NCBI GenBank assembly: GCA_905221605.1
Contig: CAJNDS010000577.1
Coordinates: 46,531-110,530, forward strand
Length of the DNA stretch: 64,000 nucleotides
Direction of reading: 5' to 3'
DNA from: Symbiodinium natans
Lineage: Eukaryota > Sar > Dinophyceae > Suessiales > Symbiodiniaceae
A program made the position numbers and the translations under genes. Shown here one piece after another: positions 12,239-23,935 of the stretch (within the stretch, counting starts at the first letter, position 1; every line of letters starts with the position of its first letter). The notes under the pieces were generated by a model that was not told where the DNA came from, searched no databases, and was given only the letters and a program-made list of their open reading frames with translations.

Positions 12239-14331
12239 ATGTGGACAGCCCGCGAGGAGTTGCTCTCGGCGGACGGGTTGATAGTTCCGGGCGTTCTTGT
12301 GCTGGATGGACATTCTGGACCCCGGTGCGTGGAGCACTTGGCTGATAGGCTGGTGCCTGCATTTAGAGTGGTTCAGCTCAACAGGACGTGGTAATTCCCA
12401 TGCTGCAGATAAGGCATCAAGGTCGAGCAGCAGCGGTTTTAACAGGGACTAGCTGTACTGGAAGTGATTTCTAGACTTAGCGGAAGTGCATGAAGGCCAG
12501 TAGGCGGTCCAAATGGAGACGCTTACTTTCTCCTGGTGTGACAGGCTACCTGCCGTACTGCAAGCGAGGCTTGCGAGCAAGCCCAATTTGACGGCTGAGC
12601 ATCTTCGAGATGCTGTACTGGAGGCGTGCGCGATTGTGGATGAGGAGCTGCCCGGCACAAGGGAGTCAGATGGCCTTCAGACTCCGAGTTCAATTCAACG
12701 CTTGACCGAGGTTTCTGGGCTGGGCACGGCAGCATGAGGCGATGGATGGATCTACTTTGCTTTTGGCCCTGGTCTATGCTGAGCCGGCTGGTCCTTATAG
12801 GCCGGGCTCTCGGTCTGCTGGGAGCTGAGAAAGCTGCAACGTCCGTCAGGTTGCTGGTGGCCAATGTGGGCGACTCGCGAGCGGTCCTGTGCCGCGGGGC
12901 CAAAGAGCCCGCTCCGCTGCAGGCGTGCCGTCTCTCCGAGGTGGCGCCGATTGCAAGGGGGGGGGAAAGGGGGGGGGGGGGAAATCCATTGGGAACCCTC
13001 CGCATTTTTTCTCCCGGCTTAGGCCCGAGCTTCCAGCCTTGCATGCTTTCCATCATGCCACTTTCTGCTCGGACAAAGTTTCCCTTTCTCGCAAGCTTTT
13101 TTTTGCAAAAGATCAACCTCGGATCCGGCGCAGAGCGACTGAAGACGAGGCAGCTTGTTTTTTGGTGTGAGAGGACCACAAGCCCAACCGCCCCGATGAG
13201 AAGCAGCGCATCGAAGCCCTGGGCGGAGTTGTCGATCTGTACGGCGTCTGGCGAGTCTTCTGCCCATCGCAGGTCTTCTTTGGAGGTCCATTTGGGATCA
13301 TACTACCTGGGATCATGATCGGGGATCATATCTGGGAGCATTCGGCTGGGTCGGCTTCTGTTGAGAGTGCAGGTCGCGCCATCCCTCGCTGGGGCCTTGC
13401 CGTGTCCCGGTCCTTTGGTGACCTTCTACTCAAGGAGCCCCAGAAGTACGGCTGCTCGCAGGTGGGAATAAGCTGGGCAGGGTTGTCGCGGATTTCAGAT
13501 GATTTCAAGCTCCGGGCTGGTATTCGTGTTTGGCCCCCCCCCCCCCACAGCGTGGCTAGGCAGCCGGGTGCCAACACACACAGCACTTCAGGTTCGAGGT
13601 GGCTTGGTGACCGCCGAGCCGGAGGTGCGCATGGTGGAGCTGGACCCCGCAGCTTCGGGCTGAGACTGCCGTGTGCTCGTGTGCTTCCAGAATCGGGACT
13701 CCGACAGGCAAGCAGTATACAAGTGTATACAAGTGTATACAAATGTATACAAATCTATACAACTGTATACATTTGTATACATTTGTATACAATGTACAAG
13801 AACCGGTGTTTTGAAGCGAACGACCGGGAAAGCATCGTGAAACTTGGACGTCAATGAAGCTGGCCGGTTCTCATCAACATCATCATGATCATCACTATTA
13901 TTCAACGGCAAATGCTTGCTACAAGTAGCAGCGGGCTCTTCTTGTTGGGGATTGCACGCAGGTGTTTTCCTTTTTGCCAAGCGCTTCGAAGTGTCGCAAG
14001 TCCACGGCAGCTGAGGTGGATCGTTTTCTCATTCTCGCCTGTGATGGTGTTTGGGACGTGTTGCAGGAGTCTGTGTGTTGCTGCACCTGATGTTGAAGTG
14101 CGTTCGGCAAAAACCACATGACCAGGACAGCGACGCAGCTGCGGTTTGTGCAAGTGCGGCTGGGGTAGAGCTGGCTTCGCACTCCCTGGTTTGCGACTCA
14201 GACCATCTCAAGGGCCACCATGCATGGGAATGCTTGGGTCATCTTCAAATCTGTTTCAGGTTCGGCACGCATTTGCCGCTGGATCTGGGGACAACCTGAC
14301 GGCCGTTGTGATGGCCTGGCGCAGTGAGTAA
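12239..14331 (+). CDS. PP2C-type protein phosphatase (PPM family)
   Basis: Mn/Mg-dependent Ser/Thr phosphatase, reverses kinase signalling. Motifs in order: VLVLDGHSGPRCVEHLADR (12239-12348); after a GC-AG intron LPAVLQARLASKPNLTAEHL; GSTLLLALVYA near 12748; LLVANVGDSRAVLCRG from 12850; after a GC-AG intron (12923-13173) DHKPNRPDEKQRIEALGGVV; RWGLAVSRSFGD from 13373 to 13461; after a GT-AG intron VRGGLVTAEPEVRMVELDP; FLILACDGVWDVL near 14020; and the last exon 14260-14331 with FAAGSGDNLTAVVMAW and stop TAA. The metal-ligand aspartates of DGH, ACDG and GDN are kept, so an active enzyme is expected. The N-terminal R-x-x-x-E-D segment is not visible, so at least one 5' exon is missing from this model. 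Two intron edges (around 12670-12747 and 13300-13372) are unresolved. Dual-frame scatter of motifs shows true introns rather than frameshifts. Confidence 0.88.
13713..13797. repeat. GTATAC-centred tandem and inverted repeat in a PP2C intron
   Basis: Eight near-copies of a 10-bp unit built on the palindrome GTATAC (GTATACAAGT, GTATACAAAT, then GTATACATTT). The left half carries AAAT spacers and the right half ATTT spacers, so the whole 80 bp is also one imperfect inverted repeat. It lies between the exons ending near 13660 and starting near 14011. Confidence 0.9.
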
Positions 14332-15960
14332 AAAGCTGCCGGCTGTTTAGCGCGGTCCTTGCGCAGCGCTGGGCCTGGGCATCTTTGCTTTCGCCTTTGC
14401 TTTATCGTTTATTGTTTTTTATTGCTTTTTTTTCCTCTCTCTCTCTCTCTTCCTTCACTTGCTGGCTTGCGCTCTCTTTGTTGCACGTGCAAATTGCGGG
14501 TGATCGCTTGCTCAGGGGCTTGCCGGCCTCATCTCATCCTATTTCTTCATCGTGGCGATCTGAGACCATGCGAGGTAGACGAGTCAGGGGGGCGAGGGGT
14601 GTCGGCGGGGATTTGCATATTGTCCTCGTTCAGGCTGCCCTTAGCCGGAGCGGGGCCAACTGCATAGTCCTGTCCCGCTCCCGGATGTCTGAGTCTCCGA
14701 CGGGGTCCAAGCAGAGGTTGAAGTCGATTGCAGAACCGTGCATCTGCTAGCTGCGTACCTAAACCTGCTTCTGCCCCCCTGCGTTTTTCTCAGGACAGAT
14801 GTACCAAGTCAATGCATGTGAAGGTTTGGCTCGCAAGCGGACATCTGGACATGCGATATGTCTCAGTAGCTTGGCGAGCAGGACAGGTATGCATGACAAT
14901 CAACGTAGCTACGTAGTCGCACAGGCAAGATTTTCAGCGCATCGATGACGAGACATGTCAGTGCCATAGGGGGTGTCAGGCGCGTGGGTGGCGCCATCCC
15001 GTTACTGGGGACACTGCAAATGTGTAGGAATGTTGTTTTCCACCTTGAGCGGCCGTCGGCAAATTGAATGTCGGACGAGACCCAGGGCTGCAGTTGAGCA
15101 TGTCTCATGCAGTTGAGCTGGCAGGAGCTGGCGTGATTGTACTAAGTAGAGCTGTGACTTGGGTGTGTTGGCAGTTCAACGTTCCAGTCATTCATGTACC
15201 TTGTTCGTTCGCCTAGTCTTCCGATCCAAATGCTTGTAGGCCAATTCCTGCTTCAGGCAGTGCAAGTTCAGAAGCTCTTGGACATAGACGCATTACTGCT
15301 TACGGCTTTCTCACTTCCCAGCTTCAATACCGTGGTCCTTTCGCGTGCAGCATAATTCCGCAAACTTGCTGTAGATATTGGTAGCAGAACCTGTTCGTGG
15401 CGAATCCGACCCACTTAAACTGTGCTGCAAATTGCACACATGTCTTCAAATGTGTGGCGGACGTGCTGGTTCGGCTGCGCACTTGGTGTCGCTAGGTCAG
15501 CTGAGAGTGATCCTATTCCGAGCCTCGCATCTCCTCAGCCAGGAAGATCGGTTACAAGCGGGTCCCTTCCGATGACAGCGAAGAGGAGGCAACCACCCAT
15601 GCAATCTGTGCAAGCATCTGTTTCTTTCCTACAGTTCGCTGACCAGCTGGACTATTAAACCTTTTAGGCCATTGGAGGCTTGACGTTGAAAGGCACCTCC
15701 TTATTGCCGTGTTCGGCCCCAAGCCGCAATTGCTGAAGGCTTTTCTTCTTCATGTTAAGTTGGGAGATCCTTTCTTCAGTTGGCAGTCTTCCCCTCGTTG
15801 TTGGACGTGGGACACGGGACGTGCGTGAGCAGGAGAGCAAGGCTGACTTGGAGGATCGTGGAGTCTCAGATGCAAGAATCTGCAAGACCTTGGGATGCCC
15901 ACATACGACCGGGGAAGGGCTTCAACGACTTCCCTTAAACCCTAGAAAATAAACCCGCTC
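14332..15960. other. Intergenic stretch after PP2C
   Basis: No gene recognised on either strand. A pyrimidine run (T and CT) lies at 14408-14455. Short frames such as 14385-14750 are low-complexity or lack acceptors. Confidence 0.5.
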
Positions 15961-15986
15961 CCCCCCCCCCCCCCCCCCCCCCCCCC
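15961..15986. repeat. Poly-C run directly before a splice acceptor
   Basis: Twenty-six C, followed by AG at 15987-15988 and an open exon. It serves as the pyrimidine tract of that acceptor if the exon is real. Confidence 0.9.
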
Positions 15987-15988
15987 AG

Positions 15989-16323
15989 TGTGTCAGGCTC
16001 CTCTTCCGGGCACTCCGAGCACTCGGAGCGCTCCCGGGGCTTGCAAGATACGCTCAGCGCCTCTCTGCAGCCCGCCATCGTCAAGGCTTCTGAGTCGGTC
16101 AAGACAGCTCCTTGGCGCCCCCATTTGCGAAGAGCAGCTTCCCAGGTACATGGGGCTCCGGGGCCACGGAAAAGGGCGCTGAAGGGGCCACCGAAGAAAA
16201 GGAGTTAGACTGGTGAGGGCGGATGAAATGTGCGCCCGGTCTCAGAGTGATCGGTTTAGCAAGCCTGCTGCCGAGGAATGGAAGAAGCTGTCCACGGAAG
16301 AGAAGCGGGCTTGGGCCCTAAAG
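15989..16323 (+). CDS. HMG-box-like protein (partial)
   Basis: The segment 16218-16323 follows GGTGAG and encodes DRFSKPAAEEWKKLSTEEKR then AWALK, ending at a good GT donor (AAG, GTAGGC). The A-x-E-W-K-x-L-S-x-E-E-K-x-x-W run is the helix 2/3 signature of HMG boxes, DNA-bending proteins that are abundant in dinoflagellates. Just upstream, 15989-16145 is an open Ser-rich or basic frame after a poly-C acceptor. Reading straight through the basic GPPKKRS frame would need a 16-base intron, so the join between the two parts is not settled. The helix 1 part of the box is not identified. A further exon may be 16447-16545. Confidence 0.45.
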
Positions 16324-18559
16324 GTAGGCCCGAAGTGAAGCCCAAAGTGAGCGCCAGTGCTGCATACGTATGTTAACGTGTGTTGCAGCTGACGCTGTTA
16401 ACGTGCGCTTGCTCGGACATGTAGTGCCCGGGCCATGAGGTGCAGGTCCTTGCCGGGAGGGCACTTCGGACACTCAACGAGAAAGCTAAGCAGCTTGGAC
16501 GTTTGCTTCGATTGCTTGGCTCTAGGGTCACCTAGCGGCTTTCAGGTTGGGTGGGCTTCGGCCGGTAGGAGGGTTGGCTAGTTGGCAACCCGTTCAACAT
16601 GTGAAAGGGATGGCCGCCATCTGAGGTTGCTCATTACCGTGGAGCACCTCAGCTGCCAACGAGTTTCAGCCTTGAAGCCCGTAAACTTTTTGATAGGCCG
16701 ACAGACCCTACGCCCTCCGCCTCCGACCCTTCCTTGCCTCAGCGCCCGCGGAAGGCAGAAAGGCCGCACACGCCTTGAGCAGCCTGCACATCCTTTGAAG
16801 AACACATTTGGCCGACGCAGAGCATGCGCCTGTACATGGGACCACAGGGCCATTGAAGGTCAGAGCTGAGTGGACCGATGCCTTGCGCCCTGAACTTCTG
16901 GGCTACAATGCAGTTACGATCAACAAACAAAACCTTTGACAAGTCACAAATGCCCGCCCCGTACTTTGAGCGGGCATGTGACAGGAATGATTCCGTCTAT
17001 GGAGCTGCGTTGGCTTTGCCACAGATCGCTCGCACCGCTGGGTGGAGCTTGGAGTACACCAGCCTGGCTTGCCACAGCAACCTGGTGCTTCACCTGGGTG
17101 CCTCAGGGTTCAGGGTTGCATTCGGCTTTTTGCGCTTCTAGCACATGTTCACAAGTTAAGTCTACCTTCGTACAAACGTTTGCAAGAAGAGGCGAGTTCC
17201 GGATCCCTTGGTTGCCCCGTGGCTGAGGTATGATGTTCCTTTTTACGAACGTCCTCCTTCAAGGATTTCTCCTTTACATGCTGACGAAAGAGCTGCGAAC
17301 ACTGGAGTCTCAACCGCAGTTCAATATTGCACAGCGTTGCTGGCCTTGCTTCTTGCACGCTCATAAGCGGTTGCTGTAATGCAGGGGGGCTGATGCCATA
17401 TTGCAGGACTTGGGTGGCATTGTTGTGTGGACATTGCGCGCACGGTGCCCGGTAGCCTTAGAGTACCTTCGAGAGTCCTGTGCCCAGTGCCCGTACTGGG
17501 TATGCTACCGCAGTCTACCGCGCATCCAATCAGTGTCTTTTGGTGTTTGGTCTTCCATCTCCCATCTCTGAACAAAGGACAAGTTTGGAGGGCAGATGCA
17601 CCTTTGCGACTTCGGAACCTGGACTAATCTGGACTACAAGACCGGAAACAGTCGTAGGGTGAGAGAGCCGATAGGACGAATGCCCTGTTTCAACCCCTGA
17701 AAGCCCTGAAAGCCCTGAAGCCCTAAAGTTTCCTAAAGCCCTGAACCCCAAAAACCCTCGCCGTGGAGCGCTGGATGGGTGGCAACAAACCGTAAGCCAA
17801 AGCAAAACCTGAAAGCCCCAAAGCACATCAAAGCACCCTAGAGTCCAAGCTCAAAGAAGAAGCTGGCTCTCCTATGGCTACGCTGTGGATGATTCGGATC
17901 TCGAGGCGCGCACTCTGGAGACTGCCCCGAGGGCACGAATTGCATCGGACCCGGTGGGACGGCTTACACACCCGTGTCTCGGACGAAAGTGGCAAGCCGT
18001 AAGCCCGTAACTCGTCCCGGGCGCAGTTTGGAGGGGCATTCCAGCCCAAGGCACTCAAGCATGAATCGAACAGAAGAACCTGAGTTCTCATTGCCGGAGC
18101 TCACGTGCCTCATGCAAGTTTGAACCGTGACATGTACTTGAGTGCACGGAGTCACCTCAATCAGTGGCGCCATAGGCCTTGAGGCACCATGAGTGCGCTG
18201 TTAGCATGCATTCCAGCCATGCGGTGATTCGTGAGCATCTTGAGTTGCAACACGCCTCCGGCCGACGCAAAGATTGGCAGTTCAGCCAGATGGGGCTCGT
18301 GGGTTCTAACCAGATGCACTGTAAGTCGCATGTGCTCTCCAAAAAGTACGCTACGAACTCTCTCACACCCCACACGAGGCCGCATGTGGCCTCCTGCTTT
18401 GCTCTTGCTATCTGCTCCCTCACTCGAGATACCAGAGGTTGAACAGCATCTTCTGCCATTGTTGCCCTATTGCCCTAAAGTTTTGTGTCATGTCTCTGCC
18501 TGGTGAAGAAGTGAAAAAAGTGGGGCATGTGAAGGGGTTTCGGGAGATGGGTTTCGGGA
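16324..18559. other. Unassigned; one open + strand segment at 16878-17141
   Basis: 16878-17141 (+) is an 87-residue frame containing YFERACDRNDSVYGAALALP and GWSLEYTSLACHSNLVLHL; it looks coding but has no recognised family. 16447-16545 (+) encodes GRALRTLNEKAKQLGRLLRL after TGCAG. The remainder shows no gene. A telomere-like repeat lies at 17692-17765. Confidence 0.35.
17692..17765. repeat. Degenerate telomere-like repeat (CCCTAAA/CCCTGAAA)
   Basis: Seven or so tandem copies of CCCTGAAAG, CCCTGAAG, CCCTAAAG and CCCAAAAA. CCCTAAA is the complement of TTTAGGG, the telomere repeat reported for dinoflagellates. Confidence 0.75.
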
Positions 18560-18783
18560 GATGGGTTTCGAGAGAAGGGAGTTCAGTCACAGAAGAGATT
18601 TCTGAGGAGCGCTTGTACGACTGGAAACTTTGGACTACCCGGGTCTTTGTCCGCGACTCGCTGAAGGCGCTCTTCCCAGACCCTCGTTTGCAAAGGACAA
18701 GCGGTCCCAGTATACTTCAGAGTATACTTCCCTATGATTCAGCGTTTTCCCGAAGGCTTGTAGATGGTAGCCGTCATAGCTAA
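18560..18783 (+). CDS. Unrecognised exon
   Basis: After GTCACAG the frame reads [20 protein letters not shown] then [11 protein letters not shown] and stays open to a stop at 18781-18783. Composition is protein-like, but no family was recognised. The preceding bases (18536-18578) contain three copies of a 15-bp unit GGGTTTCGGGAGATG, so the 5' part may be non-coding. Confidence 0.3.
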
Positions 18784-18803
18784 CGCATGGTTACGCGGGT
18801 GTG

Positions 18804-18901
18804 CCTCCCTCTCACTCTCACTCTCACTCTCACTCTCGCTCTCGCTCTCGCTCTCACTCTCGCTCCCACTCTCACTCTCACTTTCACGCACACTCACTCT
18901 C
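18804..18901. repeat. Hexanucleotide CTCTCA/CTCTCG tandem repeat
   Basis: About 16 units of CTCTCA with CTCTCG and CTCCCA variants, ending in TCTCACAG, which could be a splice acceptor with an unusually long pyrimidine tract. Confidence 0.9.
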
Positions 18902-19740
18902 ACAGGACAGGACGGATGACATCGAGGTGGGCTGGGGGGTGCGCGCTCTTGCGCTTTTGCCCAATCTGCACAATTCCTCTTCCTGCATTTTCCTTTTCTG
19001 TACTATTGTGGCACTTATTGAGACGCGTTCTGGTTTAAGTGCACCGTAGAGGAGATGGTGGATCCTGGAGAATATGGTCTTGAGAGCCTTTCGCCTGAGC
19101 TTGGAAGATTAGTCAGGTTTAGGGTGCTTTCAGACTGTGCATGCAGATCATGCAGCGTGCTCAGCCAGGCGCGCGTGTATATGCCCCGCTATCAGACGCA
19201 AAGCTGAGGCTACTATCTTCGAATGATTTGCTGCTTCATTTTCGTGCTGGGTCTTTGGCCAGACCTGGCTGGCTCCTGGGAGACCTCCTTGCACAGGGTA
19301 CTTGCTGGGCTGAGTTGACTTTCACCGTCTTTTTTGCTGCTTCGCACTACAGCTTTCGCATGGTAAATCTTTTCCCATGTGTCATGCCGAACCAGTTCTC
19401 TGTGCAAGCGTTGCAAGCGAGACAGCACAACACCACCTGACACGACCTGCCGATTGACGCGGCAGAACACCCGAAGCCAAGCTGCAATGGATGTCACGCT
19501 TGGCTGAGCAGAACTGGTCTTGCCTGATGGACTCAGCGTGGGGTGTTTGCAGCAATTCTGGAGGTGTGCTGCAGCTTGAGGGCCAAGAGCGCACGCGTAG
19601 TTGAAAAACTGGCTCTGGCTGCATTTATCCTCCAAGCAGCGCTGCTTGCAATCGCTTGTTTCATGCAGTGCCAACCCAAAAGTAAACAAGAAAGTAAGCA
19701 AAAAAGCTTGTTGAAGCCGTCCTGGGATCACTCTGATGCC
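18902..19740. other. Upstream region of the CDPK gene
   Basis: No gene recognised. Overlapping frames on both strands lack motifs. It would hold the promoter and trans-splice acceptor of the CDPK if that gene starts at 19741. Confidence 0.4.
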
Positions 19741-22700
19741 ATGGGATGCGGCGCGTCTGTTAGAGGCCTGGGCCCGACTGCCAAGGGCTCTGTCATGCAT
19801 GTCATGCTCCGCTCTCTGTCTCCGTTATGTTACATGAATGCTACACTTGAGCGAAGACGGAGATGGGACCCGGTGAGGCAGGTACTCGTACCGAGTATCG
19901 CGCACGGAGCACAAGATCCACTCACTGTCTGGAGGGTACTTCGTCGAGAAGCACCTTGGTCTGAGCCTGAGGCGAGTGAACTGAGTGAACATCAAAGGCG
20001 GTGCGGGGCGAGGGCAACACCTTGGGCAAGTGCTGTCCAGGCAGCGAGGACTTCTTGCAGTTCTACGAACCGGATGATGAACTCAGCGCAGCGCCCGGCA
20101 AGATCCGAGCTTTGAGTCACGCTGAGCCTTTCGAAGTTCAGCCTCTGCAGCGCCTCTTTGCATGTGTTCAGGCATGTGTTCCGGCATGTGTTCCACATGC
20201 GTCAGGTGCGGAGCTCGGCGACTTCGGGCGCTTCCTCGTTGCCCGCCACCGCGTGAAAGGCGACGCGTGCGCTGTGCAGCCGCTTGGCCTTCAACGTGCA
20301 TAGTATGTGCATACTCCCAGCGCGAACCCCTCGCCTTTCTGCTCCCCAGCTCTCCGCCCCAAACCAGGCCAATCAGCAAACGGTTGAAGACTAAAGCCCC
20401 TCGGCCGCAAGAGGCCCACAAGGCTAACACTGAGCTTGCCTGAGCCTTGCACGACGCTTCTTTGGGGCCCGGGACAGTGCTCAAAGGACTCATACCTCCT
20501 CCTCGCACCTGAACTCAGATGCTTGGGGGCTTGCAGGGCTGGAAGATTGACGGCTCCCCGCTTCAACTACCGCAAAAATGTGCAAAGAAGTACAACGCGG
20601 CACCCCAGTAAAGTGAAAGGAAAGCACTTTGCCCGTACTCTGAATGATGCTGCTGCCTTGGGTCGTGGTAGATGTGGTAGCAAGAGTGGGATGTCGTGAG
20701 TAACTAGTGCTTGCAGTGGTGGGATAGGTTAGAGAGGTGAGGGAAGCATGGGAATCTCACAGATACTGTCCACACACGCCCAACCATTTACACTGCCACT
20801 CAAGAGCACGACATCTTCAGTTGACGTCAAGGCCCCAACTGCCCCGGATTATGACCTAACCTTTATTGAGGTGCACAAGCTAAGCTTCTTCCTTGGGAGC
20901 GTGGTAGCTGGTAGCTCGTGTGTGAACTTAGCCTCACGCCTGCCTTCAAGGATGAGTTGGAGAAGCACGTGGCCATCCTGAGGAATGCGAATGCGAAGCG
21001 TCTTTTTGGCGAGCTTGATCCTGCACGTGCTGCAAAAAAAACCACTTTTTTTGGGGGGGGGGGGGGGCTTTTGGAGGAGCCTGGGCCATCCCAACCTGGC
21101 GGCCTTGCGGGAGGACCGTGCCTCGGACCATGCGAGAGTTTGCCGGGTTTGTCACAGTGAGGTCTGTGCTGACGAAGCGACCTACTACCTTGTCTTTGTG
21201 CTTTGTTCCGGCGGCCCATTGCTAGAGGACGGGGTGTCGTAACCGTGCTGCCACGCGCTACTGTAAATTGACTGTTCGTCACTGTTAGAGCGGAGGCATT
21301 TGTTGTAGAGCGTGCAGGCCGTCGAGGCGCATTGCCTCAAGTACCCGCACCACTTGAAAGACGCCGCTGGGCCGAAACAATAAAAGTGGCGCCCATGACT
21401 TCTTCATTCTTATTCCATGTTGCCGCCTTGGTGGCCCAGGCCCCTTAGCCGTAGCACAGCTGCTTCCATATCTGCTTCCCACATCAGCGGAGCTGAGGTT
21501 GCCTCGACCTCACTTTTCCAGATCCTGAAGGGAGTGGACTATATGCACAAGAAGCACATTTGCCATCGGACTTTGGGTCCTGATACAATTCGCTTGCACT
21601 CAAAGGAGCGCGCAGTCAGCAAGTGGCACGTCCTCATAACAGATTTTGGCTACCTTCGGACCTTTCACGAGGGCGTCAAGATCGAAACCTCTATTGACAA
21701 GGGTACTGGCTTCAGTGCACCGGAAATGGTGTTGCGGAGACCATACACGCAAGCCTGCGACGTGTATTCTTGCACCTCGGCCTTTTACAGTGTCAAGTTG
21801 AGCTCACATGCAGATCCCCTCAGAACCCCAACGCTTTCCTCCGTGCGTTGGTGCTGCCTGTCTGACAATTCTGAAGTTCTGAAGTGGGGCTACTCGTGTT
21901 GGTCTTTTCCGAGCTGCGCTAGCAGCAGGTGGCAAAATCTCAGTCCCCTCCCTAGAGGCCTCTTAACAGGCTTAGCTTGAGTCTTAGCACAGAGGATCGT
22001 CAGCCAGTCGTTGGAGCCACTATCCTGATCTGCTAAGAGCGTCGGGAGACCTCGAGGCCCCCGCTGGGCCTCTAGGCGCTCCCAAAACCCTGGAGACCTC
22101 GAGGTGGCGCGATCCTGTGCGCCATCTTCTTTGGGGAGCCCCCGGCGCTGGAGGGTGACAAGGCGATTTTGCCGTCAGAGCGGCTGGATTCCACTGCACG
22201 GAGGCTCATGAAGAAGTGCCATGCCCAGAGCTCTCTCACCCATAAACAGACCCTCTAGTTCCATGTAGTTCCATGTATGGTTGTTTTGTAGATATTGATA
22301 TATACATATATATATATATAGTGTGTTGCATGATTGTTGTGTCTATCGTATGTTCTCGAGTCCCGGAGTCTCTCAGGATGCTGGCGCCAGAGGAAACGAG
22401 ATTGACGGCATCCGACTGCATGTCTGACGACTTCTTCAGAAACGACGATGCAGCCTCTGGAGAGGTGGGGCCAAGGGTGTGCTGAGACTGTGCCCGTGAT
22501 TCTGCAGACATGCGCAGCCAGATCTTTGTAGGAGATGTCCGCGCAGCATCTGGAGAACATGCCCCTTGAAGCAATTGAAGCAAGGAGCTCTGGTCTGCTC
22601 CTGGATCAGAGTCCTCAGCATGTGTCGAGAAGATGCTGCATGCGCGTGTCATCTCGAGACTGGGGCCTGGGGCCTCAGCACCCCGAAGCCCCCAAAAGCA

Positions 22701-23935
22701 AAGTGGCAGAGCCGAGGCACCGCTACTGCCGAGCGAACAAGCTCAAAAAGTTGGCCATCCACATGGCCGCAAGCCATTTGAGCGGTCCCGAGGTCTTGAG
22801 GATGAAGGACGGCGCCTTGACCTGTTGAAACCTGTCACATGTGCTCACGTGAGGAGATGTTCCAGAAGCTGGACCTCGACAACAGCGGCACGGCCGCCTG
22901 ACAACATCCATCATCATCTTGGGGTCGCGTTTCAAGAATCCACCATTGGCAGGGCTGGCGCCTTGCAGTGGGCCAGAGATTGTCGCATCGCAAGGGATGG
23001 ACCAAGAGCACTTGTCCACACATCCATACATCCACACAGCGGTTGCGTGCCTTTTTGCGGGGCACACTTGCCGTGAGGTTTGCTTGTCGGAGCTCAAGTC
23101 CGCCATGCAAGAGTTGACCCTCGCTTTCACACTTAGTTGCTGACATTGATAAAGCTTAGCGCAGCCCAGGTTCACAAGCACATCACATGCCCCTGTCGAG
23201 GATGACAACTGGCAGCTACAGGGCCCGACGCCACATTCCACCAGATGTGAGCAGGCGGTTTGTTGGCGTCCCAGTCGGTCTTTTGCAGTTGACCCCTGTT
23301 CTGCTGTCGGTAGGTTGATGGAAATCTTGGATGCAGACGGGAGCGACAGCATATCGTACCATGAGTTCATTGCCGCCATGCTGGACCGAGCCTTAGGGAG
23401 AATTGGGGAACGCAAGTGCAAATCTATGCGTCGTGCCTGAATGCATCTGAACGCTATTTAGTATTTGTCGCCTTGGAACAGGACAGGAAGCACTACACAA
23501 CCGACTCCAGTTGCCTGGTACCTTGGCCAATGAGATGGCTTGGGCATGCTGTATCCGGGAGTCCTGACGAGCTTGTGCTATGGCTCTAGAGCTCAGGCCG
23601 TCTTCCGCATCTTTGATTCCAATGGCGATGGAAAGATAAATCGCCAAGAGCTTCAAAGGGCGCTCAATTCTGAGGAGCTTGGCATTGACATGAAGCTGTT
23701 TCCGGCAATCGAGGAGGCATCCCATCAGAGTGCGAGGGACGAGCCTAGATGGAACGCGCAAGTACTTTACTTGCAGGTGCTGAAGACGAACGACGTGGAT
23801 GGGGACGGCGACCTTGATTTCGAAGAGTTCAAGGCTTGGTGTCATCAAGCTACATATGCAAGTCGCTCCCAACTTCATCCACGTACTTCGTATGCTTTCT
23901 GCATTGCTCTCGTCCGTGGAGGCAATGATGTGTGA
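19741..23935 (+). CDS. Calcium-dependent protein kinase (CDPK), atypical catalytic loop
   Basis: The likely start, ATG at 19741, gives MGCGASVRG, a typical myristoyl/palmitoyl N-terminus. Kinase parts: LGRGRCGS (Gly loop, near 20665); DELEKHVAILR (to 20982), SLGHPNLAALRE (21077-21113), VCADEATYYLVFVLCSGG (from 21162); 21522-21771 with ILKGVDYMHKKHICHRTLGP, LITDFGY, FSAPEMVL and ACDVYS; GAILCAIFFGEPP (22104-22215); KMLAPEETRLTASDC (22377-22464). The junction domain ANKLKKLAIHMAASHLSGPE (to 22807) leads to four EF-hand pieces: LDLDNSGT plus VCLSELK, LDADGSDSISYHEF, FDSNGDGKINRQEL and DVDGDGDLDFEEF (stop at 23933-23935). Missing: the HRD Asp is Thr, the next Lys is Gly, Asn is Thr, and the alphaC Glu aligns with His. 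So it may be a pseudokinase. The link of exon 1 to the rest and the beta3 Lys exon are unproven. Confidence 0.85.
22298..22321. repeat. (TA)n microsatellite in a CDPK intron
   Basis: A TATATA run with one C, inside the GT-AG intron 22216-22376. Confidence 0.85.
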
